Shown: positions 32,865 to 41,772, counted from the first letter of the stretch. The stretch is 64,000 nt of DNA from an uncultured Blautia sp. (GCA_900549015.1 URMH01000001.1:1-64000); one strand, 5' to 3'. Translations and numbers: made by a program. Notes: generated by a model from the letters alone, not told the origin.

Positions 32865-33046
32865 ACAATCCTCACAAAAGTTTCGGTTTTTACTATCTTA
32901 TTGGAAAAAACAGGATTATATGTTATGATTGATACAGGACAATTAAAGTCCTGATTAGGATAGATAAAAGGAGAATATAGCAAGTAACTAAATATGTTGA
33001 TAAATGTGATGAAATATGTTTGAATGTATTTAAAGGAGAAGTTGTT

Positions 33047-33184
33047 ATGAGCACATTAAATATCAAAAATTACAAGCCAAAAGATTTTGCGGAACTGTTA
33101 GGTGTGTTTGCTAAGACGCTGTAGTGTTGGGATAGAGAAGGAACTCTGAAGGCAAACCGAACTCCAACTAATCGACGTTATTAA
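33047..33184 (+). pseudogene. IS607-type TnpA (serine recombinase) remnant
   Basis: The ATG at 33047, after AAAGGAG, starts a MerR-like HTH (YKPKDFAELLGVFAKTL), then TAG at 33122-33124 replaces what is usually Gln in KTLQ-WDREGTL. The frame goes on as CWDREGTLKANRTPTNRRY and stops at 33184, where sequence jumps to tnpB. The catalytic resolvase domain is missing, so no transposase is made. Confidence 0.8.
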
Positions 33185-33206
33185 ACTTACTTGTAATGCG
33201 AAAGGA

Positions 33207-34013
33207 ATGATTGTAGACCAATGTATGGAAGAGTATGGAAGTGGTCTTAATTACAATCTGTTGTGGTCAAGCATTTATTATAGCACTACATACCTGCCTG
33301 TTACAAAAGATGGATATGTAATTAAAAGCGGTTCGGTTTCCATGAAAGCGGACAGATTTTATGTTTCAGTTCTTGTAGAAATTTCGGATAACAAGATAAG
33401 CAGTCACTACAGCGAAGGGATTGGTATAGACCTTGGATTAAAAGAATTTGCCATTGTTTCAAATGGTAAGAGATATAAGAACATCAACAAAACAGCAAGA
33501 CTAAAAAAACTTGAAAAACAACTGATTCGGGAGCAGAGAGGTCTCTCCTGTAAGTATGAAAATTTAAAGAAAGGAGAGTCCACTCAAAAATCAAATATAC
33601 AAAAACAAAAGCTCAAGGTACAGAAACTCCATCACAGGATAGACAATATCCGCACGGATTACATTAATAAAACAATCGCTGAGATAGTAAAAGCCAAGCC
33701 ATCTTATATAACGATTGAAGACTTAAATGTAAAAGGAATGATGAAGAACAGACATCTTTCAAAAGCAGTTGCTTCGCAGAAGTTTTATGAATTCAGAGTA
33801 AAACTTCAGGCAAAATGTAAGGAAAACGGGATTGAATTTCGAGTAGCAGATAGATGGTATCCATCATCGAAAACCTGCCACTGCTGTGGAGCTGTTAGGA
33901 AAGATTTAAAGCTTTCTGACAGAATCTTCAGATGTGGTTGTGGTTACATCGAAGACAGGGATTTCAATGCTGCACGAAATCTAAGAGATGCTGTGACTTA
34001 CAAAATTGCATAA
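33207..34013 (+). CDS. tnpB: TnpB, RNA-guided nuclease, N-terminally truncated
   Basis: 268 residues, against about 370-400 for complete TnpB. The RuvC triad looks complete: Asp75 (GIGIDLGLKE), Glu171 (ITIEDLNVKGM) and Asp252 (DRDFNAARNL). The zinc finger has C224/C227 and C243/C245. The N-terminal WED/REC part is lost, and the frame is open through the junction with tnpA at about 33182. Without that part, guide RNA binding and target search are doubtful, so it is probably inactive although the nuclease fold is intact. Confidence 0.85.
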   Translation: MIVDQCMEEYGSGLNYNLLWSSIYYSTTYLPVTKDGYVIKSGSVSMKADRFYVSVLVEISDNKISSHYSEGIGIDLGLKEFAIVSNGKRYKNINKTARLKKLEKQLIREQRGLSCKYENLKKGESTQKSNIQKQKLKVQKLHHRIDNIRTDYINKTIAEIVKAKPSYITIEDLNVKGMMKNRHLSKAVASQKFYEFRVKLQAKCKENGIEFRVADRWYPSSKTCHCCGAVRKDLKLSDRIFRCGCGYIEDRDFNAARNLRDAVTYKIA

Positions 34014-34200
34014 TGAACGCAATTGTAAGTATGTACCGAAGGCTATTTCGGGAATTTACGACTGTGGAGTGTACATGAATCTGTGAGTAGATATGACTTC
34101 GGTCAATCCAAAGCATACACGAAGAGACAGTAAGTAGAACTTGTGAGAGTCTACATTATCTCGGTGTGAGTATATTTGTTCACATTTTGAGTGGCAGAAA
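33950..34200 (+). ncRNA. Candidate omega-RNA (guide RNA) region of TnpB
   Basis: TnpB guide RNAs come from the 3' end of tnpB and the element's right end. This region is non-coding after 34013, shows short hairpins and the GAATTTACGACTGTGGA segment often seen there. The 3' boundary, and so the guide, is unknown. Confidence 0.35.
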
Positions 34201-34206
34201 AATACA

Positions 34207-35127
34207 ATGACAGAAATATATGACCTTGTAATCATCGGAGCAGGACCGGCGGGCGTGAGTGCCGCAATCTATGCGTCAAGAGCTATGTTGAAAACAGTAT
34301 GGGTGGACAATAGATGTATGCCGGGAGGACAGATTACAGATACGTATGAGGTAGATAATTATCCGGGAATGCCGGGTGTGACGGGAATGGATCTGGGGGA
34401 GGCTTTTGGAGCTCATGCAGAAAAGCTGGGACTTTCTCCTGCCTGCGATGAGGTTCTTTCCATAGAAGATGACGGAAAAGAAAAGATAATTCGCACAAAG
34501 AAAAATACGTACAGAACAAAGGCTGTGATTCTTGCTCTTGGGGCTTCTCATAGAAAGCTTGGAATTCCGGGAGAGGAAAAATTTGGAGGGGCAGGCGTTT
34601 CCTACTGTGCTACATGCGACGGGGCATTTTTCCGAGGCAGAACAACGGTAGTTGTTGGAGGAGGAAACGTTGCATGTGAGGACGCGATTTTCCTGTCCAG
34701 AATGTGCGAAAAAGTATATCTTGTACACAGAAGAGATGCGCTTCGTGCAGATAAGATTCTCCAGGAGCGCCTTTTTGCCTGTGAAAACGTAGAGCTTGTG
34801 TGGAACAGCGATCCTGTTGAAATTCAGGGAGAGGACATGGTAAAGGCTCTTCTTGTAAAAAATAAAGTGTCAGGGGAACAGCGCCGCATTGAGGCGGACG
34901 GTGTGTTTATTGCCGTTGGAACTATTCCCAATACATGGCTTGTGAAAGATCTGGTAGAGACAGACGACTATGGATATATTGTGGCAGGCGAGGAAGGGAT
35001 TACAAGTGTGCCGGGAATTTTTGCCGCGGGAGATTTAAGGACAAAGTCTCTCAGACAGGTGGTAACTGCGGTTTCTGACGGGGCAAATGCGGTGACTGCA
35101 GTGCAGGAGTATCTTCTTCGGATGTAA
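34207..35127 (+). CDS. trxB: Thioredoxin reductase (NADPH, FAD)
   Basis: 306-residue TrxB. FAD motif IIGAGPAGVSAA at residues 9-20, redox-active C134-A-T-C137, NADPH motif VVGGGNVACEDA and the C-terminal FAD motif GIFAAGDLR. Normal length. Reduces thioredoxin in the cytoplasm. It follows the IS remnant with no clear promoter, only a weak binding site, so its transcription may depend on sequence brought or left by the element. Confidence 0.93.
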   Translation: MTEIYDLVIIGAGPAGVSAAIYASRAMLKTVWVDNRCMPGGQITDTYEVDNYPGMPGVTGMDLGEAFGAHAEKLGLSPACDEVLSIEDDGKEKIIRTKKNTYRTKAVILALGASHRKLGIPGEEKFGGAGVSYCATCDGAFFRGRTTVVVGGGNVACEDAIFLSRMCEKVYLVHRRDALRADKILQERLFACENVELVWNSDPVEIQGEDMVKALLVKNKVSGEQRRIEADGVFIAVGTIPNTWLVKDLVETDDYGYIVAGEEGITSVPGIFAAGDLRTKSLRQVVTAVSDGANAVTAVQEYLLRM

Positions 35128-35162
35128 TATGTAAATAATAGAAAAATTCAGTTTATCATAAG

Positions 35163-35332
35163 GGAAACCACCGTTCTCATGCAGGCTGTTGATTTTCTTA
35201 TTTTGCTGCGCCGCTTATTATGAGACAAAATCAGAACTCGTCCCTAGGGACTCAGACAACTGATTTTGTCTCACGCTATACTCGCAAAATTGCTAAAATC
35301 TGCCAATGCCTGTCTGGAGAGCGGCGGTTTCC
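35163..35332. repeat. Long imperfect hairpin (170 bases)
   Basis: The 339-base gap after trxB is mostly one palindrome: outer ends GGAAACC (35163-35169) and GGTTTCC (35326-35332), inner perfect arms GAGACAAAATCAG and CTGATTTTGTCTC, and apex GTCCCTAGGGAC at about 35246. It could end trxB transcription. Confidence 0.65.
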
Positions 35333-35378
35333 TTTAATAGATAAGCCTGAAAGATTTCTATCTGTACAGATTCCGGAT

Positions 35379-35407
35379 TTGACAGGGCAGGGGTCTTATG
35401 ATATTAT
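35379..35407 (+). promoter_or_regulatory. Promoter of the NlpC/P60 gene
   Basis: TTGACA (35379-35384), 17-base spacer, TATTAT (35402-35407). Confidence 0.85.
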
Positions 35408-35466
35408 ACACAAATGGTTCATAAAATGTAACAAATACGTAACAATTACGAGGAGTGTATTATATC

Positions 35467-36138
35467 ATGAGAAAAAAATTAACAGCGATGTTTTTAAGTT
35501 TTTGTATGGTTTCTGTTTTTATGCCTCAGGCTGTTCTGGCAGATGATGTTCTGGAATCAGGAGATTTGCTCACAGATGGAGAAGACGTCAGCAGCGGAGC
35601 AGTGACTGAGCTTGCAGAGGAGATTGCAAAAAGAACAGAGAAAGAAGTTCGCAAAATGCAGGAGGAAAAAGCTGCTGCAGAAGAAGCTGCAAGAGAAGCT
35701 GAGGAAAAGAGAAAAGCAGAAGAAGCCAGAAAAAAAGCAGAGGAAGCCCGGAGAAAAGCAGAGGAAGATCGTGTTGCAAAGCGCCAGGAAATCGTGAATT
35801 ATGCTCTTCAGTTTGAAGGCAACCCCTATGTGTACGGAGGGACAAGTCTTACAAACGGAGCGGACTGCTCCGGATTTGTAATGTCTGTCTTTGCGAATTT
35901 TGGATATGAGCTTCCGCGGGTAGCTGCAAGCCAGTATATAGATTCTGAAAAAAAGGATATGAGTGAGATGGAAACAGGAGATCTTGTTTTTTACGGGGAT
36001 TCTCCGGAAGGGATTTACCATGTAGGTCTTTACATTGGGGAAGGAAAAATCATTCATGCAAGTACGGCTGCAACAGGAATTAAGATTTCCGATTATGATT
36101 ACCAGCAGCCATATGGAATCGGTACTTACGTAAAATAA
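35467..36138 (+). CDS. Secreted NlpC/P60 cell-wall hydrolase
   Basis: 223-residue secreted peptidoglycan peptidase. Signal peptide about residues 1-25 (cut near VLADD), then a highly charged E/K/A-rich coiled coil (about 50-105) and the NlpC/P60 domain (107-223) with catalytic Cys134 (GADCSGFV), His185 (GIYHVGLYIG) and His197 (IIHAS). The ATG at 35467 is preferred over the GTG at 35455, which overlaps AGGAG. It has its own strong promoter. Confidence 0.93.
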   Translation: MRKKLTAMFLSFCMVSVFMPQAVLADDVLESGDLLTDGEDVSSGAVTELAEEIAKRTEKEVRKMQEEKAAAEEAAREAEEKRKAEEARKKAEEARRKAEEDRVAKRQEIVNYALQFEGNPYVYGGTSLTNGADCSGFVMSVFANFGYELPRVAASQYIDSEKKDMSEMETGDLVFYGDSPEGIYHVGLYIGEGKIIHASTAATGIKISDYDYQQPYGIGTYVK

Positions 36139-36244
36139 GAAAAAGAGAATATTTTGACAGATAAAGTGTAAAATTATTTTCAGATTTTTTTCCGTGTCGA
36201 AAAAGGAATAAAAAATAGCAAATTGCACAAAGAATGTAGAAGAA

Positions 36245-36363
36245 TGTGGATTGTACAAATATAAGTACAAAAGTTTTCCACACATGAAATGCCCCGTAAA
36301 CTATGGAAAATCTAGTTATACACAAAATTATCCACATTATCCACATGGAAAGGATGTGGATTA
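36245..36363. other. Cluster of DnaA-box-like 9-mers
   Basis: Three perfect TTATNCACA boxes in the same orientation: TTATACACA 36316-36324, TTATCCACA 36328-36336 and 36337-36345. Near matches: TTTTCCACA 36274-36282, and inverted TGTGGATTG 36245-36253 and TGTGGATTA 36355-36363. A very AT-rich stretch follows (36364-36490). The whole 443-base gap 36139-36581 has no gene. No dnaA, dnaN or rpmH is near. Confidence 0.7.
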
Positions 36364-36546
36364 GCAGATTTACATAAGAAGTTGATAAACAAGTGTTTTG
36401 TTAAAAAAGTATAAAATTATATAGAAACACAAAAAAATGTAAAAAAGGGTTGATTTTTTTGGAATCAGTACTTCACATAAATTTAACACAAAATGACAGA
36501 ATATTGCATCGAATGGCAGAGTAAAAAAGGCTCTGTTTTAGAAAAA

Positions 36547-36576
36547 AAGAAGCCTCTCACAGTGGAGAGACTTCTT
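36547..36576. terminator. Terminator of the V-ATPase operon
   Basis: AAGAAG.CTCTC (36547-36558) pairs with GAGAG.CTTCTT (36565-36576), flanked by an A-run on the left and a T-run on the right, so it can act on both strands. It sits six bases past the last gene of the minus-strand operon. Confidence 0.88.
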
Positions 36577-36581
36577 TTTTT

Positions 36582-37205
36582 TCAGCCTGCATTTTCTTTC
36601 ATTCTTTTAATTACTTTTAACCTTGTAAACTCTTCTCTTTCTTTTTCTTCCAGGGCATTTGTAATGTCCTTCGTAAGAGCCTCAAATTTGGGAATAGTAA
36701 TGTTTTTCAGGGCATTGGCGCGTTTCTGCGTCTTTTTAATATTGGTGGCAAGGCGGATTGCTGCATTTTCCACCATAGAAAGGCGAATAGAAAGTTCTTT
36801 TACTTTTTCAAAGGCTGCCTTTGCCTCGTCCAGAGACATTTTTGTGCTGTAGTAAGCGTAAGTAGGCATGTTGCTGCTTTTATCGTATTCTACAAGGGGA
36901 ATTTCTGTCCCCATAACGCTTCTTGATTTGATACGAATAGAGTTTTCAATAGGAACGGTATAAGAAATCTGCTGTACAAATGCGATTCCAATTTCCATAT
37001 TTGCCTTCTGAAGAGCTGCATAGGCAGTTCGGAAGGTTTCGTCTATCTGTGTCTGAATGTCTTTTGCCTGGTCAATTAAATCCATCATTTCCCGTATGAG
37101 AATGTTACGTTTTTTATCCATCAGCTCAAAGCCCTGCCTGGAAAGAGCCAGGGAGTTTTTTGCAAGTATAAGATTTCCCTTTGTGGGAAAAGTATTCGGA
37201 TCCAT
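36582..37205 (-). CDS. V-type ATP synthase subunit D
   Basis: 207-residue subunit D, the coiled-coil central shaft. N-terminal FPTKGNLILAKNSLALSRQGFELMDKKRNIL region and C-terminal long helix TNIKKTQKRANALKNITIP are typical (each quoted as a part). Last gene of the operon, 12 bases after subunit B. Confidence 0.93.
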   Translation of the reverse strand: MDPNTFPTKGNLILAKNSLALSRQGFELMDKKRNILIREMMDLIDQAKDIQTQIDETFRTAYAALQKANMEIGIAFVQQISYTVPIENSIRIKSRSVMGTEIPLVEYDKSSNMPTYAYYSTKMSLDEAKAAFEKVKELSIRLSMVENAAIRLATNIKKTQKRANALKNITIPKFEALTKDITNALEEKEREEFTRLKVIKRMKENAG

Positions 37206-37217
37206 GCAATCACCTCA

Positions 37218-38600
37218 CTAACGGACGGTTTCTCTGTAATACTCGTCAAGAATCTTTGTGTCAATACGGTCAAGCTCTTCTTTTGGAAGAAGACCGAGAA
37301 GTTCCCATCCCTTATCAAGGGTTTCTGTGATAGAACGGTTTTCTGTTTCTGTCTGTCCTACAAATTCTGCCTCAAATGCTTTTCCGAAAACAAGATACCG
37401 TTTATCAAGAGGAGAAAGCTCGTCTTCACCGATAACGGAAGCAAGAGCACGGGCATCGCCTACTTTTGCATAGCAGGAGAAGAGCTGGTTTGCCACGTCC
37501 TGATGGTCTTTTCTTGTAAAGCCTTCTCCAATGCCGTCCTTCATAAGACGGGACAGGGAAGGAAGAACATTGATCGGGGGGTAAATTGCCTGTCCGTGCA
37601 GCTGTCTGTCAAGTACGATCTGCCCTTCCGTAATATATCCCGTAAGGTCGGGGATAGGATGTGTAATATCATCATTTGGCATGGTAAGAATCGGAATCTG
37701 AGTAACAGAGCCGGTTCCTCCGCTTACAATACCTGCACGCTCGTAAAGAGTAGCAAGCTCACTGTAAAGATATCCCGGATAACCCTTTCTGGAAGGAATC
37801 TCGCCCTTGGAGGAAGAAACTTCACGCATTGCCTCACAGAAGGAAGTAATATCCGTTAGAATAACAAGAATGTGCATGCCTTTTTCAAAAGCAAGATATT
37901 CTGCTGCTGTGAGGGCAATCTTCGGGGTGAGAAGACGTTCCACAACCGGGTCGTTTGCCAGATTTAAAAACATGACAACGTGGTCAGAAGCGCCGCTTTC
38001 TTCAAATGTGCGGCGGAAAAATTCCGCAACATCGTATTTTACACCCATTGCTGCAAATACAATGGCAAAGTTTTCGTCGGAGTCTGCTCCCAGAGAAGCC
38101 TGTTTTACAATCTGCGCAGCAAGCTTGTCATGGGGAAGACCGTTTCCGGAGAAAATAGGAAGTTTCTGTCCGCGGATCAGAGTAGTAAGTCCGTCGATAG
38201 CGGAAATACCGGTATTGATATAATTTCGCGGATACTCACGTGTGACAGGGTTTAAAGGAAGTCCGTTAATGTTAAGGCTTACTTCAGGAGTAATATCTCC
38301 AAGTCCGTCAATGGGCTGCCCGATGCCGTTAAAAGTACGTCCCAGAATCTCAGGAGAAAGTCCGATTTCCATAGGATGTCCTGTAAGGCGTGTGTGGGTA
38401 TTTCCAAGGGACATATTGTCTGTCCCTTCAAATACCTGGATTACTGCCTTATCTTCATATATTTCTACGATACGGCCGATTTTTTCTGTACCGTCTTCCA
38501 TACGGAATTCTACGATTTCCTCGAAAGAAGCGTTTTTAACCCCTTCCAGGACAACAAGAGGGCCGTTTATTTCACTTAAACCTAAATATTCGATTGCCAT
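37218..38600 (-). CDS. V-type ATP synthase subunit B
   Basis: 460-residue non-catalytic nucleotide-binding subunit B of the V1 head. Typical: GRTFNGIGQPIDG, INTGISAIDGLTTLIRGQKLP (residues about 126-146), and SGNGLPHDKLAAQIVKQA where a normal P-loop GKT is absent, as expected for B. C-terminal TLDKGWELL segment is also conserved. Forms the hexamer with subunit A. Confidence 0.96.
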   Translation of the reverse strand: MAIEYLGLSEINGPLVVLEGVKNASFEEIVEFRMEDGTEKIGRIVEIYEDKAVIQVFEGTDNMSLGNTHTRLTGHPMEIGLSPEILGRTFNGIGQPIDGLGDITPEVSLNINGLPLNPVTREYPRNYINTGISAIDGLTTLIRGQKLPIFSGNGLPHDKLAAQIVKQASLGADSDENFAIVFAAMGVKYDVAEFFRRTFEESGASDHVVMFLNLANDPVVERLLTPKIALTAAEYLAFEKGMHILVILTDITSFCEAMREVSSSKGEIPSRKGYPGYLYSELATLYERAGIVSGGTGSVTQIPILTMPNDDITHPIPDLTGYITEGQIVLDRQLHGQAIYPPINVLPSLSRLMKDGIGEGFTRKDHQDVANQLFSCYAKVGDARALASVIGEDELSPLDKRYLVFGKAFEAEFVGQTETENRSITETLDKGWELLGLLPKEELDRIDTKILDEYYRETVR

Positions 38601-38617
38601 AAACTTTTCCTCCTTAA

Positions 38618-40387
38618 TCAGCCGTTTTTCTCAAGAACTTTGTTGTAGAAGGTATCAATATCTTCCTTGTACTGTTTGAAAAGTTCGAGATTGTCGTTTG
38701 GTACATCGTATTTAATAGAAATAATACGTTCAAAAATATTGTCCTCTTTGAGAACGGATACAGGCATTCCTCTGTTTACGAGAGCCCTTGCCTTTTCATA
38801 GAGATAGAGAATGATTTCCATCATTCCGAACTGTTTTTTCATCGGAACACAGGTGTCTTCTTTGTGGAAGGCATTCTGCTGTAAGAATCCGAGACGGATT
38901 ACTCTCGCAATTTCCAGTGTAAGCTTCTGGTCGTCAGGAAGAACGTCGCTTCCAATCAGTTTTACGATTTCCATAAGAGAGCTTTCCTGATTTAAAATTG
39001 CCATAATCTGATTTCTGTCAGAGACAAATTTCGGAGATACGTTGGCGCGGTACCAGGGTGTTAAATCCTCAAGATATTCGCTGTAGCTTGTAAGCCAGTG
39101 AATAGCCGGGAAATGTCTTGCATAAGCAAGAGATTTATCAAGTCCCCAGAAACAGCGCACAAAACGCTTTGTGTTTTGTGTAACCGGCTCTGAGAAGTCA
39201 CCGCCCTGTGGAGAAACCGCTCCGATAATGGAAACGGAGCCTTCTGTTCCATTTAAGTTCTGCATCATTCCGGCTCTTTCATAGAAGGCGGAAAGTTTTG
39301 ATGCAAGGTAGGCAGGGAAGCCTTCTTCGGCAGGCATTTCCTCCAGACGTCCGGAAAGCTCACGGAGTGCTTCTGCCCATCTTGAGGTGGAGTCTGCCAT
39401 GATCGCAACATCATATCCCATATCGCGGTAGTATTCTGCAAGTGTTATGCCTGTATAAATAGAAGCTTCTCGAGCTGCAACAGGCATGTTGGAGGTGTTT
39501 GCAATAAGGGTGGTTCTGTCCATCATAAGATTTCCGGATTTCGGGTCGATCAGCTTGCTGAAATCCTCAAGAACCTGTGTCATCTCATTTCCGCGCTCTC
39601 CGCAGCCGATATAAATAATAATGTCCGCGTCAGACCATTTCGCAATCTGGTGCTGAGTCATGGTTTTTCCGGTTCCGAAACCACCGGGAACAGCTGCTGT
39701 GCCGCCTTTTGCAATCGGGAAAAGAGTATCCAGGATACGCTGTCCTGTCACAAGAGGGGTGCTTGCCGGGAAACGGTGGTGTGTTGGTCTTGGAATACGG
39801 ATTGGCCATTTCTGAGCCAGGGCAAGCTCTTTTGTACTGCCGTCCGGAAGTTCAAGAGTTACAATTGGCTCAAGAATGTTATAAGAGCCGTCTTTTGCAG
39901 CCTTTATAACAGTTGCCTCAGAAATATTGGGAGGAACCATAGATTTGTGAACAATGGAAACGGTTTCCTGTGTCTCAGCGATGATGGTTCCCGGCCCTAC
40001 AATATCCCCTTCTTTTACAGTGATGTGCACATCCCATTTTTTTTCGGTATCAAGAGAATCTACACTGACACCTCGTGAGATATATTTTCCGGACTGCTTT
40101 GCGATTTCTCCAAGCGGACGCTGGATACCGTCAAAAATATTATGGATAATACCAGGACCCAGGAGAACAGAGATAGCGTTGTCTGTTCCGACAACAGTTT
40201 CTCCCGGTTTTAATCCTGTTGTTTCCTCGAAAACCTGGACAGTTGTCATGCCTTTTTTCAGACCGATGACTTCTCCTACCAGTTTTTCCGGACCAACGTA
40301 TACCATTTCTGATATTTTAAATCCACAGTCTCCTTTTAAATAGATGACAGGGCCGTTGATTCCATAAATAATACCTGTTTTACTCAT
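38618..40387 (-). CDS. V-type ATP synthase subunit A (catalytic)
   Basis: 589-residue catalytic subunit. Walker A GGFGTGKTMTQHQIAKW, the A-type insert between N-terminal barrel and P-loop, Walker B region VAIMADSTSRWAEALRE and C-terminal helices. Start is the ATG at 40387 (MSKTGIIYGINGPVIYL) eight bases after GGAGGT; it overlaps the end of subunit E by eight bases. A longer frame upstream is subunit E in another phase. Confidence 0.97.
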   Translation of the reverse strand: MSKTGIIYGINGPVIYLKGDCGFKISEMVYVGPEKLVGEVIGLKKGMTTVQVFEETTGLKPGETVVGTDNAISVLLGPGIIHNIFDGIQRPLGEIAKQSGKYISRGVSVDSLDTEKKWDVHITVKEGDIVGPGTIIAETQETVSIVHKSMVPPNISEATVIKAAKDGSYNILEPIVTLELPDGSTKELALAQKWPIRIPRPTHHRFPASTPLVTGQRILDTLFPIAKGGTAAVPGGFGTGKTMTQHQIAKWSDADIIIYIGCGERGNEMTQVLEDFSKLIDPKSGNLMMDRTTLIANTSNMPVAAREASIYTGITLAEYYRDMGYDVAIMADSTSRWAEALRELSGRLEEMPAEEGFPAYLASKLSAFYERAGMMQNLNGTEGSVSIIGAVSPQGGDFSEPVTQNTKRFVRCFWGLDKSLAYARHFPAIHWLTSYSEYLEDLTPWYRANVSPKFVSDRNQIMAILNQESSLMEIVKLIGSDVLPDDQKLTLEIARVIRLGFLQQNAFHKEDTCVPMKKQFGMMEIILYLYEKARALVNRGMPVSVLKEDNIFERIISIKYDVPNDNLELFKQYKEDIDTFYNKVLEKNG

Positions 40388-40967
40388 ATCTTGGACCTCC
40401 GTCAAACTTAAATTCTTTTTTGCAGGCAAGGAACGCCTCGCGGAAAGAATTGTCGATCAATATGTTCTTGCCTGGGATAATAGCGCGGATACCGCCTATA
40501 AATTCTTCGTCTGCAAGACGGAGTTCTGCTCCTGTCTTTTGGGAAATACTTTCCAGACGGGAGCTGTCAGACGGGGTGAGATAAATGTGGAGCTCGTCCT
40601 CGCCAGCAAAATCCTGTGCTTCTTTGATTTTTCTGCAAAGATAGGAATCGTATTCCGGGGTTTTTACAAAGTCTTCCAGTAAGCTCTGTACTTCTGCAAA
40701 AAGTTTATCTTTTAGTTCATTTTGTTTCTTTGTCCAGTTGCGCTTGATCATAAGCTGCTGGGCGGAAAGCGCCTTGTTTACTTCGCGGCGGGCATTTTCT
40801 GCTTCCGCTTTTACTTCTGCCTCTGCGCTTTGTCTCCGGGAGCGCTTATGTTCAGACTGCATTTCGTCCAGATTTTTTTTGTGCTCCTCGATCATCTGGG
40901 AGGCTTCCTGATAAGCTTCCTCAACAGAGGAGTCATAAAAATGCTGCAGTTTTTCTTCGATTGTCAT
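40380..40967 (-). CDS. V-type ATP synthase subunit E
   Basis: 195-residue peripheral-stalk subunit: long charged helix at the N-terminus (about 10-110, many K/E/Q) and a compact C-terminal domain ending KEFKFDGG. Position between F and A and size fit. Sequence is divergent as usual for E. Confidence 0.85.
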   Translation of the reverse strand: MTIEEKLQHFYDSSVEEAYQEASQMIEEHKKNLDEMQSEHKRSRRQSAEAEVKAEAENARREVNKALSAQQLMIKRNWTKKQNELKDKLFAEVQSLLEDFVKTPEYDSYLCRKIKEAQDFAGEDELHIYLTPSDSSRLESISQKTGAELRLADEEFIGGIRAIIPGKNILIDNSFREAFLACKKEFKFDGGPRYE

Positions 40968-40979
40968 AACGTCACCTGC

Positions 40980-41288
40980 CTATAGTTTTAGTCCGATTGC
41001 TTCGTTTACGTATGAAGTGATGAAATCCGGTTTGCGGCCGGTACCGTGTCTGTCAGGAATTTCGATGATAAGAGGCGTTTTGTGGCGGAGCTTTACATCA
41101 TCAATAATCTCGGGAAATTCTCTTCCGAATTTTTCGGTGAGAAGGATAATCCCGATTTCTTTATTGGCGATCGCGTTTTGAAGAGCTTCCTTCAGCTCGT
41201 CATGCTCATGTACCACAACGCCTTCCACACCTGCCAGTCTCATTCCTGTGTAGGTATCTACGTTGTCGCTGATTAAAAACATCTGCAT
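40980..41288 (-). CDS. V-type ATP synthase subunit F
   Basis: 102-residue subunit F (NtpG of Enterococcus): starts MFLISDNVDTYTGMRLAGVEG after a short leader and has IGIILLTEKFGREFPEI and PLIIEIPDRHGTG. Central-stalk partner of D. One base separates it from the stop of subunit K. Confidence 0.9.
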   Translation of the reverse strand: MQMFLISDNVDTYTGMRLAGVEGVVVHEHDELKEALQNAIANKEIGIILLTEKFGREFPEIIDDVKLRHKTPLIIEIPDRHGTGRKPDFITSYVNEAIGLKL

Positions 41289-41289
41289 A

Positions 41290-41724
41290 TTATAACTGTC
41301 CCAGGATCATGAAGGAGATGATAAGTCCGTAAAGGGCAACACCTTCTGCAAGACCTACGAAAATCAGGGATTTACCAAGAATACTCTGATCTTCGCTGAT
41401 TGCGCCCAAAGCTGCGCTTGCCGCACTGGCAACGGCAATACCACCGCCGATACAGGAAAGTCCGGTTACAAGAGCTGCTGCAAGGTATCCCATGCCGGTA
41501 GCAAGACCGCTGTTTGCTGCGCCGGCAGAAGCCTGTACAGAAGAAGTTCCTGCAAACATAACACCGATGGCAACAAGCATGATTCCGAAGAAGAAGAATG
41601 CATTTACACCGATTGCTGTTTTATAGCGGCCACGATTTTTTTCTCCGATCAGATAGTATCCGAAAGGAAGGATAATGCTGAGTACAAGTGCGATTGCTAA
41701 TACGATTTGTGTCATAACTGTCAT
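41290..41724 (-). CDS. V-type ATP synthase subunit K (membrane rotor)
   Basis: 144-residue proteolipid with four membrane helices. The C-terminal hairpin (about 72-142) is canonical, with the ion-carrying carboxylate Glu127 in VGLAEGVALYGL. The N-terminal hairpin is divergent and has no carboxylate in a helix, so one ion site per four helices is expected, as in V-type rings. No clear Na+-type Gln/Glu set can be assigned by eye, so H+ or Na+ is open. Confidence 0.93.
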   Translation of the reverse strand: MTVMTQIVLAIALVLSIILPFGYYLIGEKNRGRYKTAIGVNAFFFFGIMLVAIGVMFAGTSSVQASAGAANSGLATGMGYLAAALVTGLSCIGGGIAVASAASAALGAISEDQSILGKSLIFVGLAEGVALYGLIISFMILGQL

Positions 41725-41772
41725 AATAATGACCTCCTGTTTTTGAAATTTAGTAGTGATCTGAATTTGTAA

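Larger units (their letters stand above)
32935..34200 (+). mobile_element. Decayed IS607-type element
   Basis: Contains a tnpA remnant (33047-33184), a 5'-truncated tnpB (33207-34013) and a right end typical of TnpB elements (GGGAATTTACGACTGTGGAG about 34050-34070). A palindrome CAGGAC/GTCCTG (32935-32953) marks the left side. Exact ends cannot be fixed because these elements lack terminal inverted repeats and target duplications. Confidence 0.7.

Noticed and set aside
36245..36490. Chromosomal origin (oriC)
   Set aside because: The box cluster is suggestive, but dnaA, dnaN, rpmH, recF and gyrB are all absent, so only a DnaA-box cluster is claimed.
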